From: Collybiopsis luxurians FD-317 M1
Taxonomy: Eukaryota > Basidiomycota > Agaricomycetes > Agaricales > Omphalotaceae
DNA: 64,000 nt
Direction: 5' to 3'
NCBI GenBank assembly: GCA_000827265.1
Contig: KN834769.1
Location: forward strand, 168,852-232,851
Below the pieces are notes generated by a model. That model ran no database searches. It had not been told where the DNA came from and saw only the letters and a list, made by a program, of their open reading frames with translations. A program made the translations under genes and the position numbers. This document shows, piece after piece, positions 1 to 11,510 of this stretch (positions within the stretch are counted from its first letter, which is position 1; each line of letters starts with the position of its first letter).

Positions 1-95
1 GTGCCCGGCTAGCTGGTTAGGGTTTGGTTAGGGTTGGTTAGCGGTTAGGACGGGGGTTTGGGGGCGGAGCCCCTATGGTTAGGGTTCGGGGTTGA
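1..95 (+). repeat. Degenerate telomere-like TTAGGG tract
   Basis: The first ~95 bases contain several imperfect GGTTAGGG-type words mixed with a G-rich stretch and a short GGGGC/GCCCC-type inverted segment. TTAGGG is the usual fungal telomere unit. It reads TTAGGG on the + strand at the left edge, the opposite of what a true left chromosome end would show, and the units are degenerate. I therefore take it as interstitial or subtelomere-like repeat, not a telomere cap. Confidence 0.45.
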
Positions 96-467
96 GGATA
101 TCGAAAAAAAAATTTAAGTTCATATTCACATGCTATGGTAGATAAGCCTAAAATGGTTAAGATAAGATTGATAAGCTTATGTAACGTTTGTGCGGGCAGG
201 ATACTCTCCAATGTTCTCTCTGTATCGGCGGACCGGGAGTATGGCACGTTCAGTTTTTGGGCTGGATTTTAAAGCGGACAGACTTACAGCTCCACTGGGA
301 AAACCCTTTCGCTCTTCAGTCAAGGATGGAATGGGGTCCGATTCTTCAGTTCCCTGACTTCCAAGATAATGATTCACAGTTCATGTACGATTATGCTGCT
401 CCCATTATGCAAATGCCAACTCCCCCGGTAAGGCAAATGCTTGCTCTTTTTTATCGGCATCTCAGAC

Positions 468-1443
468 ATGGGGTACTCGCAGAAAAGCGATGTTACTTCT
501 GACAGCGTTGAGCGAGTCCTGATTTCGACTACATTCTCTGCTCATGCAAAATGGCACGCTCTTCCTCCTGACCTTGTGTTTGCGACGTCCGATTCCGTTC
601 GGTTCTATGTCCACTCTCATATCGTCCTGGCCGCATCAGATAATCGATTCCACTCCTTAATTCCGATTCCTCCGATAGGTCAATCATCCAATCCCGAGAT
701 TCATGTCCCCGAGTCTTCTGAGGTGTTTAATATAATCCTTCATCTCATATACAACATACCTTCAAGCCAGTATTCTCCTTCGTTCGATACCGTATCCAAG
801 GCCGCTGACTGACTTTCGTTCTACGGGATAAACGCAAAGGCACACATCAGTGCCAAAACACCCTTGCATAACCTCATTCTTTCCTTCGCGCCAATCTTAC
901 CCATTCGGGTCTACACCCTCGCCGCGAAGCATGATCTTCTCGACTTGGCAATCTCAGCTTCTCCTAACCTGCTCTCATTCAATCTCTCTACAATTGATCA
1001 GGAAATGGCAGAGGCTATGGGACCAATTTATCTTCGCAAGTTGTTTTTCCTTCATATTGGTCGTTCCGATGCTCTTAAAAGGGTGAGAGAGAAGCTCATA
1101 GTGTCGGTTCTGCCTTCGCTGATGTTTGAACAGCATTTACTGGAGCTACCCCATCCTCACGCTCCTACTGCTGAGTGTAGCTTCAACGATCAAAAATCCT
1201 TGACTCGTGCTTGGGCATTGGCTTCAGCCTATTTCGCTTGGGACGCTCGACCAGGTGTGTATTCAAGACTCGATTCGCTACCAACGAGCTCTCATCTCGG
1301 ATCCTAAAGATATATCCATAGGGGCCTTGGAATCGTGTCTTAAACCTTTGGCCGATCATTTAACGTGCGACGAGTGTAAAGGAAGCTTGCAGGCCCACAT
1401 CAAAAATCTCGTCATAAATTGGTCACAAGTGAAGGTATTGTGA
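468..1443 (+). pseudogene. BTB/POZ domain protein, interrupted by one in-frame stop
   Basis: The reading frame has the layout of the large Agaricomycete BTB/POZ families: a DLVFATSDSVRFYVHSHIV core (about 605-640), a helical region ending FDTVSKAAD, then YGINAKAHI, and a C-terminal half with VYTLAAKHDLLDLA and LADHLTCDECK. The two halves are in the same frame but are separated by a single TGA at 810-812, where a sense codon is expected. The apparent frame change near 1255 is explained by a normal 55-nt intron (1255-1309), which restores DARP-D-ISIGALES. So there is one nonsense mutation and otherwise little decay. The start is uncertain: ATG at 468 is in frame, and an upstream stretch from 188 ending at a GTAAGG donor (428) does not join in frame. 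BTB proteins are usually adaptors for protein-protein contacts; no substrate can be inferred. A sequencing error or a live readthrough stop are alternatives. Confidence 0.6.
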
Positions 1444-3743
1444 TATTTGACCACTTATAAGTTATATTAACTGGGGAAGATTGATCCATAGTCCCCGACA
1501 GAGCACCATTTGATCTTCAATATCTCCACCTATGCGTCGGTAGGCATTATTCAGGTCTCTGCGCAAACACGACAGCAACGATGAGACATGGGTGTGAGCC
1601 ACGAACGCCGGGGTCTGTCAGGTGTAGCATTGCAGTCTTTCTTGTATTACTCTATATTTGACTTGAGCACTTTGTATATGTATCTATAGCTGACCAGTGT
1701 AAGGATGCGTTCATCGATTCCTCTTTGACCTAACCGCTTATACTTATTTCTGCTTCTCTTTTACATGAGATGTTAATACTGTCTAGCTTCGGAGCTTACA
1801 ACTTCATTTCGAGCAGTTTCGAGCCCACTACCTTAGCCCATGTTATTCTTTGGAGGGAGTTCCATCACCGCTTCGACCAACGCTCGGCTCGGCTAGCTGC
1901 GGCTCGGCTACAACGGCTTTTGCCCAGTAGGCTCCGACGACTCGGCTTAGCTCGGCGGGACATGGGCTCTATGTCAGTAGTAATCGGCTTAGCGCGCCAT
2001 GGCTCAAGCATATACCCACACTTCTAGACGCTTGAGAGTCATTTGGTTTTCTCTGCCCTGCTTGGCCTCAAGCCAAAACTGACCATCGGCGCATGAAGGC
2101 GGAGTACCCGTGAACCAGACCCACAACTCCCGGGCCCGAGCTGATCAGTAGTGTTTGTTCTTCTTCGCACTGTGATACCTTCTGATCCCATTGCAAAGTG
2201 AGCGAGGTTAATCTAATCTCGAACAGAAAGATGTTCAAGGAATTCATTTGGCCAAACAGTTCCCTCCTACTTCATGTTGGCTTAGCATTTAGTGAACAAT
2301 GGCCGAAAAATACTAGGGGAATCCTTGTCATTAATATAGCAGAAAATGATGCAGCTTTCTTGAAAATCTATTGCATAACAAGTAACCCTTTTTTTGAGTG
2401 ACAACAATTGCCATTCCTCCTGAGGATATCGATATGACTTGAGTCTTGAACATTCATTCCTTGTTCAAATTAGCATGGTATAAGATGGGATCTGTGAATT
2501 TGCAGTATTTTACCACTTGCAAGTGTGGACTGCTGCAATTAATTGTGCAGTAAATATGAACCCAGAAAAGTTGGATGATGCAAGTAGTGCATGTACTAAT
2601 TTGCATGCACCTGGAGAATAAATTCAAATTCATTTGAGCTTCAGAGGCAAGTAATTATATCCACATAATGTTTATGTCAATTTCCAGGTCTTATTAGTAT
2701 CTTCAAATCCCATAACTTTTTGTGGCTCCAACATTATTCTTCTTGACAATACCGTTCCAGCCCCCCTGCTTCTTTCTTTCCTTCTATTTCCCTACTTGAA
2801 CCCTCTTCCAGCGAGTCAATACAATTGACCAATCAAATGGAGTGGAAGTAGTGTTTAACAAGCAATGAGAGCGGAGAGCGAACAGCGAGCAGACTGGCAA
2901 CCTCATAATGGATGAATCGGATTTGGCTAAGTTGCGCTTCTTCGCCTACTTGACAGTATTTGATGGGACAGGGAAAAGAACAATGAGTACCATGAATAGA
3001 ACCTATCTTGGAGGGCAAAGTCTGTGCGGATGACCTTGCTGAGAAGGATTCACATAGGTCCGAGCATCTCCGGCTTTGATGGGATCTTACAAGTTGGCTC
3101 AAGCTCAAGAAAGTTGAAAGAAGTTGACGAAAGAATTATTATTTCCATGAATTTGAAGTTGGTCAGCATTACTACAAGGACACCAAATGTTTCGTGATGT
3201 CAGAAGCTGCGGCTGCGCCATATCTAGCATATGACGTTCTCTATCGGGATGCCGGCATTAGTGGATGTCTTTCCTGTCTTTCCTGTCTTTCCTATCTTTC
3301 CTGTTGGGTATGAGGAACCCCAGCAGTATCTATACCTCTTTTCTTCTCTTCTCTTCTCTTCTTCTCTTCTCTTTTTCCCCTGTGTCGCAACTGAATATGG
3401 CAAAACTACGTCATATTCACCCCATTAAGGAGAAAATATGTCATTGTTCCCGCCAAGGACGAATCCTTCTCTTCAATCCGGATCTTCTAGAACTCCAACA
3501 ATCAATTGATAGGCTATGGTGAAGCAGACTGCTAATACTTTACTTATTCTATCTAGAACTCCAACAATCAATCGATAGGCTATGGAGAAGTAGATTGCTA
3601 ATACTTTTCTTATTCTATGTTGTAATAACAGTTGATATATATTACGAGGGGACGATGATCGATGACCCCCGGAATACGTATTATATGACCTGGAGGCCGG
3701 AAAGCATTCGTATATTATCTGCCTGCGTTTTTGGTTCTGCAGT
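1444..3743. other. Intergenic, low-complexity, no gene supported
   Basis: No reading frame here shows a family motif or a convincing exon structure. There is a patch of GCTCGGCT-like words (about 1880-1960), a CTTTCCTGT microsatellite (about 3270-3303), a pyrimidine-rich TTCTC tract (about 3340-3375) and the 66-bp tandem repeat listed separately. The last ~100 bases are probably the promoter and 5' leader of the phosphatase gene. Confidence 0.5.
3486..3617. repeat. Two tandem 66-bp units
   Basis: A 66-bp unit beginning TCTAGAACTCCAACAATCAA occurs at 3486-3551 and again, immediately adjacent, at 3552-3617, with only a handful of substitutions. It lies about 130 bp upstream of the phosphatase ATG, so it may duplicate part of the promoter. 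Confidence 0.9.
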
Positions 3744-6116
3744 ATGAGTTCCTCTGGTACCATAAACGCTGAATACCCTGCCTACAATGAACAGATTGAC
3801 CCTGGTGCTGCTGAACGTGAAGCTCTTCTGCCGACTTCCAACCAGCCCGGGCTGATCCATAGGAGATCCAAGCGTCTAACCAAGAAATCGTTTTGCACCC
3901 AGCCTAAATTTTCATTCCTTCATTTGCTTTCAGCGTTTGCAGCTGGAATACTTGGCTGTCTATTTGTCCAGTATGCTTTTCGTGATCCAACAGGCAGTAT
4001 CTCAGTCTGTCAGACTGATGTGAAAGCCGCAGCCAGGCCGCCGCATGCGGCGGACTCTGGCACCTGGAGTACAACAGTTCAACCCTTCCCTCCATCTTCA
4101 CCTATAAATGCTGTTCCGTCCCTGTTCCCGACAGATATTGGGTACGCTGGAGGTACACCAACAGGCGCAGAGCCAGCACTCATAGCAACTGCACCAGAGT
4201 ACCCTGTACATACGGATGCTGCTCAGCTGATCGGGCCCTCGAGCTTGGATGGGGGAAGGAAAGGGAAGGGCAAGAAGGAGGATTGGGATTTTTTCAAGCA
4301 TTTAGGCAATATTTCGCCGTGGTATAGTAACGAACGAGGGACATTCGGATTAGATTCAGATCCAGAGACGCCGAAAACTTGTCGAGTGACCGGTTTGCAT
4401 CTTTTGCATAGGCACGGTGCAAGATATCCTAAAGAAAACCGTGGGTTCCTGTATCTCCATTACATTATTCAATTGGTTGTTTAAATTTTTACGCGACAAA
4501 GATTCTTACGGTAATCCGGCGAAATTTGCTAGAAGATTGCACGAGGCTGCAAAGAAATGGACTGCAAAGGGAGATTTGGAGTTTATGAATGATTGGTATG
4601 TTATATTCCTCTCTTCTCCGTATTCTTATTCTTATCCTTGTTGTTATATGTAGGACTTACAAGCTGGGTGAAAACACTCTCACAACGTTTGGAAGGCAGC
4701 AGTTATACGATCTCGGAATCTCGATGAGACTCAAGTACGGCTTCCTTCTCAACAATTTCACTGAAGCAAACATGATTCCTGTGTTCCGTACTGAATCTCA
4801 GTATGTCATCAACGTGTCTTTCTCCCAGTCAAAGAATGCAGGTTGATCATTTTAACAGGCACCGTATGCTTCATTCAGCGTTAAACTTTGCGATAGGCTT
4901 TTTCGGATACCCACTCGAAGGCCAGTATCAGCAGAGTACAATAATTCAAGAGGACGGGGTATGTCTGTTTCATTGGCTTTATTGGGTTGGTCAAGTCTTG
5001 AGTTACCTCAGTTCAACAACACCTTAGCGCCTGACAGCACCTGCAAAAATGCGAACAAGGACTCTCTAGGTAGTCGTGGAGATTGGTATGTCAAGCGTTG
5101 GGCTGCGATATACCTGAAGCAAGCCCTCAAGAGGCTTCAATCTCAGCTTGACGGATACAAGCTGAGCTTTAATGATGTGCATGCTATGCAACAGATGTGC
5201 GGATACGAGGTCAGTTACTCTTCTCAGCGTTCAATCTACCCCTCCCTGTGTGCATCTCGGGAATCCAAAAAAAAAATGGAAGAAAAAAAAAAACACGATA
5301 TTAATTTTCCTCGTAACAGACGGTAGCAATCGGGTACTCCAAATTTTGCGAACTCTTCACCCAAGAGGAATGGGAAGGTTTCGATTACTCAGTCGACTTG
5401 TCTTACTGGTATGACGATGCATTTGGTTCTCCCGTCGCTCGCGTTCAGGGTGCGGGTTGGGTCCAAGAACTTTTGGCACGCTTGGAACACAGGCGTATGG
5501 AGCCTCACGAACATCGGTTCTCGACGAATTCAACGTTGAATGATAATCCGATTACGTTCCCGCTGAATCAGAGCTTGTACGTGGATGCGACGCATGAAGG
5601 TGTTTTGTTGAATAGTATGTCGTCCGTTCCTTTTCTTGGGACCTTCAGGTGCTGATTCTGTTTTGTAGTTTTGACTGCGTTAAATATATCCACACTGGCA
5701 ACAAACGGGCCACTTCCATATGATCATATGCCGAAGAAACAATCATTCAAAGTCTCGCAACTGGCTCCCTTTGCTTCGAATATTCAACTCCAACGTATGT
5801 CCCTTCGTTATGCTAACCTTCCTACGTTATCTGAATTCGTTAACTGCAAGTCCTGGAGTGTTCCTCCCCTTCAATCTTCCCGGGTCAACAAATCAGAATC
5901 ATTGTCAATGACGCCCCGGTTCCTCTTACTGGTATTCGCGGATGTCCGGAACAAAAGGACGGTATGTGTCCGGTGGACACGTTCGTTAAGGCTCAGCGAG
6001 AGATTCTGGACCAGACGAGTTGGGAGTGGGGTTGCCTAGGTGACTATAAAGATCTTCTGGGGGAGGGACCGGAGTGGGAAACTGCTACGGGGGATCCGCC
6101 GAAACCACGGAAGTAG
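3744..6116 (+). CDS. Membrane-anchored histidine acid phosphatase / phytase-like
   Basis: Eight exons (3744-4440, 4502-4595, 4654-4800, 4859-4958, 5012-5209, 5320-5614, 5669-5794, 5851-6116) join in one frame to give 640 aa. The branch-2 histidine phosphatase hallmark RHGARYP is present at the end of exon 1. It is followed by family segments such as YKLGENTLTTFGRQQ, the Arg of PVFRTESQ, TVAIGYSKFC and FPLNQSLYVDATHEG. These enzymes hydrolyse phosphomonoesters, often phytate, through a phospho-histidine. Residues about 57-79 form one hydrophobic segment after a Lys/Arg-rich stretch, and no cleavable signal is seen, so a type II membrane protein is likely. The short N-terminal tail carries EREALL, an acidic dileucine motif of the [DE]xxxL[LI] kind. 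The usual proton-donor dipeptide His-Asp appears as His-Glu in DATHEG. Substrate and location (vacuole or cell surface) are inferred. Confidence 0.9.
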
Positions 6117-8800
6117 AACACCCACCCATTGTTATCTTTTTGGCTTCCGATGGAGCCATGCGAGATGGAGGAGTTGATTGCAAAGGAAATGAATGAATGG
6201 CGTTTGGCTCGGTTTTTGGCTTGATTTTTGAGGATTTGGTCGTAGACGGCCTGGGCTTCGATGAGCCAGTTGAGATTGAAGAAGTTGGGTGCAAGAAGAA
6301 AGGATGATTTTTTTTTGTTTCTTGTCATGGAATCCTTGGCCTGCGACACGCCAGTGAGAATAATTGAAGTGCCCACCTCAGTCGACGCGTCGTCAGCTCG
6401 GCCGGAGGCCAATCTAGATGGAGCAGCAAAAAAACTACTCAGACTCAACGCAGGTACGGACGCCGATCCTAACCCTAGTAGAACGAGACACTTGAGTTTC
6501 AAAACTGGTTGGTCATGATGTCAAGGTTACAGCGTCAGCTATCTTACGCTTTACGTTTGCATCTTTCTTGACTGGCCGTAGGACTTCGTTCATCGACATC
6601 AACATTCCTTTTTGAAAGAGTTTATTTCGAAAGAAATAGCAGACTATCAAAGTGTAACAAATCGGAAAGAGAAGTACCTGAGCTCAAACCTGGGGGTCAA
6701 AAGAATCCATTGGCATGATGCTGTCTCATGACAGCTCTATGCTTCGATACGCACTTCGGCAGCAAAGTGGAAAGATACTTAGTGAATATTCCGGCAGGAT
6801 ATCCGAGTGAATGTGAAGACTATCATGGTAAACTGTGATACACAAAAAAAAAAGCCTGCTCCAGGAACGGCTTTTCACTTGAATCCCAATGTACATGATA
6901 TCAAAATGCACGGCGAAAATGAGACCGGCAGCGAATTAGTGCTCATCCGGTGACGAGATAGCCATATAATGGAAAGTATGTACCTCAAATTATCTGAGTG
7001 GAATATAATAGAAAACGTTATTTCACCTTCAACGACCAGTCATTTCTGTCATTGGAAAAATGCGGGCACTGCTGGGCCTATTAGGAAGTATCATACCAAG
7101 CGAGACGATCAAAACATAAATCGATGAATCCGTGAAGTGGGCAGGTACGCGTATGACTCCACGAACCCAGTATTCATTACTGCAAGACTCAATAGTACTA
7201 CAGCTGGTGTGATATCTCGAGCATGACATTCCTTGATCTCACCGCCCTGGGTTGTCCAAAAGGAGGAAGAGGCAAAGAGGAAGTGAAAAGATGGAAGGCA
7301 GAGATTGATTGGCTGGCCTGAAATCTGAAGCGTAGGACAACACCCGACTCTCACACTACCAGACCCGGATCCGGATTACCAGAATTCAACTGCAGCAAGA
7401 CTAATTGGCGTAATTTGCAGCGGCTAGGTTCACCTTGGCCTGCATCCCCCATATTGATCATGCATGATTGAAAGCTGTGATTCGGCATAATGAAGGCGAA
7501 GAGAGAAGGTTGACGAAGAGTCGAATGACGATGATAACGTTCAGTGTTCCAGGGGGTAATGAGAGGTAAGGTATCTTGTACAAGGAATTCAGTATTTTGT
7601 CTTGAATACAGTGAAAGGGACGAGTTTGAAGCCCTGGGTCTCCAGCAATAGTCACGAGAACTCTTGAGCGGTTTCAGAGGATCTTCACGTCCGTGAATGG
7701 GTTTGCGATGAGCCAGCTCTCCAAATTGCCAGCGTCTGGCCTGGACATACCGTTAATGGTTCAACCTGGACTCGACTTGGGATCTCCCTCGCAAGAGCTG
7801 TGACCTCCATGAAACCTCCCGGATTCTTCCTTCGCTTTGAAATTCCACCCATACGCTGGGATGACAATTGGCCATGTCCAAGTCTAGAAAAAAACACGCG
7901 TGAAGCTCACGCTCACTCACTTTGGATCCTTGAGATGTCGGGCAGAGATAACAAGGGGATTTGGGTACAGTACGCTTTCACCCTTCTTCAGAGGCAAACT
8001 CGACGCTTGTCTGCAGCACAAGGCCACTACGAACAGGATAGGAAGGGGGTTCACCGTTGAGGTGATAGTGAATGATAGAAATGAAAAAAAGTACGTACTT
8101 ACATTAGCACGAGTCACGACGTTCTTTGTTGGCAAAGAAGTGTGCTCATTCGTTAGGTTGTTCCAGGCTGTTCGTAAGGTTGTTTGGGCGCTAAATCCAA
8201 AAGTGCCGGGGGCTCTAGTTCAACAACTTAGTAATTTCGTGGATCGTTACTAGCTATGGCTTCCAATTTTGTCGTCACAGATCACTCAGCAGCTCGTCCA
8301 ATACGACCACATCGTGCTCTAACACGAGCTGCTCAACCTGTAAGCTTTACTGGAATCCGAAAGACAGGAACGGAACGTCTGCATGCGTTGACTCTTGATC
8401 TGCACTGCAAGGAGACTTTTCATTGGAGCACCCATCTCCGTAAAGCCAACCTGAGCATTCATACGTAAATCTTTGAATGCTTTAGAAGAAAGGGTGAAAA
8501 CGGAATTTTAAAAAAAAATTACGGAAATAGCCATCTTGTCTAGCGATGACGACTCGGACAATTAACCTCGAAATCTTTCTATTGTACCATCAAGGAGCCT
8601 CACAGTCAAGTCGCCGATCTGCCCGAGAGTATGTCATATTTGGAGAGCATACTCGTCAGTCCCATCAATTTTTTTGTGGCGATATCTAGGCCATTACGCC
8701 TCGCTTAACGATCGGTACGATGATGCTAGTATATGCATCACTGGAATCCTTTCTCACCTTGTTTTACGCCTTCTGTGCGTCATGGAGTAGGTCCACAGAC
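6117..8800. other. Intergenic, no gene supported
   Basis: Several open frames of 60-150 codons exist on both strands but none shows a domain, a coherent exon chain or a composition that stands out. The frame antisense to the phosphatase 3' end (6044-6502) looks like a shadow. I see no tRNA, repeat or transposon end here. Confidence 0.45.
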
Positions 8801-8801
8801 G

Positions 8802-8808
8802 TATATAA
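8802..8808 (+). promoter_or_regulatory. TATA box of the Hva1/TUDOR-like gene
   Basis: TATATAAA lies about 105 bp upstream of the ATG at 8913, at the distance expected for a fungal TATA promoter with a ~75-nt leader. The leader that follows is A/C-rich (ACACAACACAGAAG), typical of a well-expressed transcript. Confidence 0.6.
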
Positions 8809-8912
8809 ACACAGAAGAAAAAGACGTTTACCACACAACACAGAAGAGCCCTTCCAACACTGATACTACTCATTCGTATTCGAGCCACCACTCTTGAAAG
8901 AAAGCCCTCACC

Positions 8913-9360
8913 ATGACGAAACAAACCAGCGCCGACGATACCAACGCCACTTACGAAGTAAGTATATCTAAAGGACTCTGCTTCTTCTTTGTTCGCTACT
9001 AAGAATATTGTAGATCGGAGACCACGTTCAGTACCAAGCTGTCGGTGGCGGCAATGTCCCCAACTCTACTACTCAAGGAGAAGTTACTGAGGTAATCACT
9101 GACAAGGAATCTGCCGATAAGAGTGGCGTTCGAAACACTGGCAATGTATGTTCAAATTTTGTTTTTTTTTCTTATGGTTCTTATTCAGTTATTTACTAGG
9201 CCTCTTCTGACGATCCTCGATATGTTATCCGCAACGATAAGGTTTAGTTCTCATTCTTTGGCTGAGTTGCTCTACCGATAGAATGCTGACTGAATGCTCT
9301 TGATAGACCGGGAAAGAGACCGCTTACAAGGAGAAGAATATCGAAGGAACGACCGAGTAG
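8913..9360 (+). CDS. Small Hva1/TUDOR-domain-like protein
   Basis: Four exons (8913-8957, 9014-9145, 9200-9241, 9307-9360) give a 90-aa soluble protein. The family pattern is clear: an IGDHVQYQ strand, a GEVTEV strand with an acidic loop, then DDPRYVIRNDKTGKETAYKE, and a short tail. I recognise this as the 'hypervirulence associated protein, TUDOR domain' family (Hva1-like, formerly a DUF), common as 60-100 aa proteins in fungi and bacteria. The fold is a small beta barrel. A molecular role is not established for most members, and the family name does not imply virulence here. All introns have canonical GT...AG ends, and the start ATG has a good CACCATGA context. It has its own TATA box at 8802. 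Confidence 0.85.
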
Positions 9361-10248
9361 ATTGTCTAATTGAGCCGAAGCAAAGAATTTTCTCATATTG
9401 TACATACCAGTTTGTAGTTGCAGCGTTTCAGCAAATTGACATGTCTATCGTGCTAGCTACTTTGGAGTTATTAAACACAACAGCTGCTATATGTGCAGAG
9501 ATAATCCTGCATCAAAGACCGGATCCTAAGGCTTAAGCATTGGTCTGTTAACGAGTACCGTTGAAGGAGCTTGGCGGACGTGCCGGACGGCGGTCAATTT
9601 TAAAGTCCTAAATAAGGAAAATATTCGAACACAGCCGCCTCGAAGGCCAAAAGATAGATCTCTGATGCATCTCCGTTCCATTCCCAAAGTCCGGACGCGG
9701 AGTCCAATTTGGTTGAGTGATACTGGTACATGCCTAGAAATAGCGATTTACATCTCGTAGTGCGACTATGTCAGACTTATCAAGATCTGCCATTTGAGTA
9801 TTGCTAGATCGGGTACGAGATAAGCATGAACTATACAGAACTACGCTCCAACTTCTAACCAGGTTTTATTCTGTAAAAATTGTTCGAGCTACTGGATTTT
9901 TGCGCACCGGCTTTGGCCGTCGGAGGAGATGGAGCGGGCCGAACGCTACCATAAAGAAGGTATAGCGACCGCCAATTCTCACACCCCCCACCGCCAAACT
10001 GAATGGTTAATCAAGAGAATTGGCGGTCACTGTATCAACTTGTATTTCCACCTTAATTATCGGTCCGCCTTAGAACCTCAAAACTGCGATGGAGATTCGA
10101 CAGACAGCCAATTCGTGGACATCGTATTGATAAATTTTATGCAACGGCTTCAGGTGTGCTGGACGCCGGTCATTACCATTGCCTACAGCTTGTTAATTTC
10201 TCATATGATAGAAAGAAAAAGAAGAGGAAGGAGGCCATGTCGAGCCTT
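9361..10248. other. Intergenic, no gene supported
   Basis: No supported gene. A 112-codon open frame (9929-10267) runs into the tRNA gene and is probably chance. The only structure seen is the inverted repeat listed at 9967-10028. Confidence 0.45.
9967..10028. repeat. Perfect 14-bp inverted repeat, 34-nt loop
   Basis: GACCGCCAATTCTC at 9967-9980 is exactly reverse-complemented at 10015-10028, giving a potential hairpin with a 14-bp stem. It lies about 220 bp past the 3' end of the minus-strand tRNA-Trp gene. Function unknown. Confidence 0.8.
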
Positions 10249-10362
10249 TACTGACGACGGGACTTGAACCCGCAACCTTAGCTATGACCATGTTATCAAT
10301 AGCTATGCTATTGTCAAGGAGGTCATTGGAAAGCTACGCAGTTACCCTTCTGCCACGCCAGT
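10249..10362 (-). tRNA. tRNA-Trp (CCA anticodon), intron-containing
   Basis: Read on the minus strand, the gene folds as a full cloverleaf. The acceptor stem is ACTGGCG with CGTCAGT (one G-T pair) and the discriminator is A. The D stem is GCAG/CTGC and the anticodon stem TAGCT/AGCTA. The T arm GCGGG-TTCAAGT-CCCGT has one G-T pair. The loop reads T-T-CCA-A, so the anticodon is CCA (Trp). An intron of about 41 nt follows position 37. A T-rich stretch downstream (TTCTTTTTCTTTC) can serve as Pol III terminator. A near-identical gene with the same total length (114 nt) lies at 36460-36573. Confidence 0.92.
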
Positions 10363-10519
10363 ATCCTAAAAGCTTGAGATACTGTTGATTAGATCCCACC
10401 CTAGCATAGATCAGCAGGCAATAGGAAAGAGAAACGCTACAGTTTTAGTGGGAGGAGGAGGAAAAAATAATTGAAAAGCTGGAAAAAATTTATTTTGAAT
10501 GAGGGCATGCGGACGCGAA

Positions 10520-11510
10520 TGAGAATTTACTTCCTTACTATCATGGTTCAGCGCTCGGCGCTCAGCGTGCAACCTATCGTCGTCCACTTCTCGGCGTACC
10601 TTGTCCTACTCCTCCAATGATGTGGAAGAACCCCAGAGAACTCGACGCAGATTTGAGCTTTTATTCGGATTCGACCGTCCCTTTGTGTTCCCCTCTTCCA
10701 AGCAACAAACCCAATCGTTTGCCTCTGCTGGCAGTTCTTTGAAGTCCATGCCGCCTTTAGAAATTTTTCCGAGACAGCAGAAGGGGGACATCGGAGAGTC
10801 GAAATTGGGAACCAGGTGCGTGCAGGCCTGCTTCTGCAGTCAAAGCTTTTGGAACTGAGTGTCAACTCCTTGACCAGTTCTTGCCTCTGGGACTCCTCTA
10901 CCGCCACCTAGACACTGTCAACACTCTCTGGCTTGTAGACACTGTCAATACTCCCTGGCTCGTGGACACTGTCAACACTCCCTGGCTCGTAGACACCGTC
11001 AGCACTCTCTGGCTCGTCGGATCTCGTTCTGCCAGCGCTCTCATCGGCAGGAACTCGTAGAACTCATGCTCTTCGCTCTTCGCAGCCCATAACATCACCC
11101 AGCTCCTCATACCGATCTCCTTTACAGACTCGGCGCTCTCAGGGCTCACAGACGCAAAAGATATTTTGAACCTCACGAAAGTAGTGGCCAATCTTTTTAA
11201 AAAAAAGAAATTCAAAAAAACAAAACATGCTTTCCGCGTATAATCCGTGCTTTGAAAGTCTATTCAGTATACAGAAAAAAGGTCTCGACCAACGTTTAGA
11301 TCCAACTCGGGTCCTCACTCGCCGCTACAGCGGATATCGGTGCAACTATACAGGCTGCAAGCAGGAGCACATACGTCCAAAACTCGTCCAGACGCACGGA
11401 TCTCTGGTTGCAGGGGGGTTCCGGTTTGAGGCAAAAACACAGCGACCGGAGCCTACTAGAAAAGCTTAGCTGAGGTTTCAAGAATTTTCGAGACCCATTT
11501 CTACCGAAAA
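10520..11510 (+). repeat. Dispersed repeat, copy A (inverted relative to 33.6-36.2 kb)
   Basis: Several blocks match the reverse complement of two tandem units at 33620-36195. They are the segment around 10600-10720 (GTACCTTGT..., ATTTGAGCTTTTATTCG), the segment with TTGACCAGTTCTTGCC and CTACCGCCACCTA (about 10868-10910), and 11280-11500 (TTTCAAGAATTTTCGAG and the stretch before it). The copies are diverged and indel-rich. No conserved long reading frame survives in all of them, and I find no transposase, so this is an unclassified, probably non-autonomous or decayed repeat. Its flank with tRNA-Trp is shared with the copy at about 36 kb. Confidence 0.7.
10905..11012. repeat. Minisatellite, four 27-bp units
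   Basis: Four head-to-tail units of the type TAGACACTGTCAACACTC..TGG-CTCG fill 10905-11012. In the homologous repeat units at 34.6 and 35.9 kb the matching site has a single unit, so the array expanded inside this copy. Confidence 0.85.

Noticed and set aside
1200..1320. Apparent frameshift in the BTB gene
   Set aside because: A canonical GT...AG intron at 1255-1309 joins the two frames exactly, so only the TGA at 810 counts as damage.
6044..6502. 152-codon minus-strand frame with a signal-peptide-like start
   Set aside because: It lies antisense over the last exon of the phosphatase and shows no domain; the sense gene explains the open frame.
9929..10267. 112-codon plus-strand frame
   Set aside because: It runs into the tRNA-Trp gene on the other strand and has no recognisable content.
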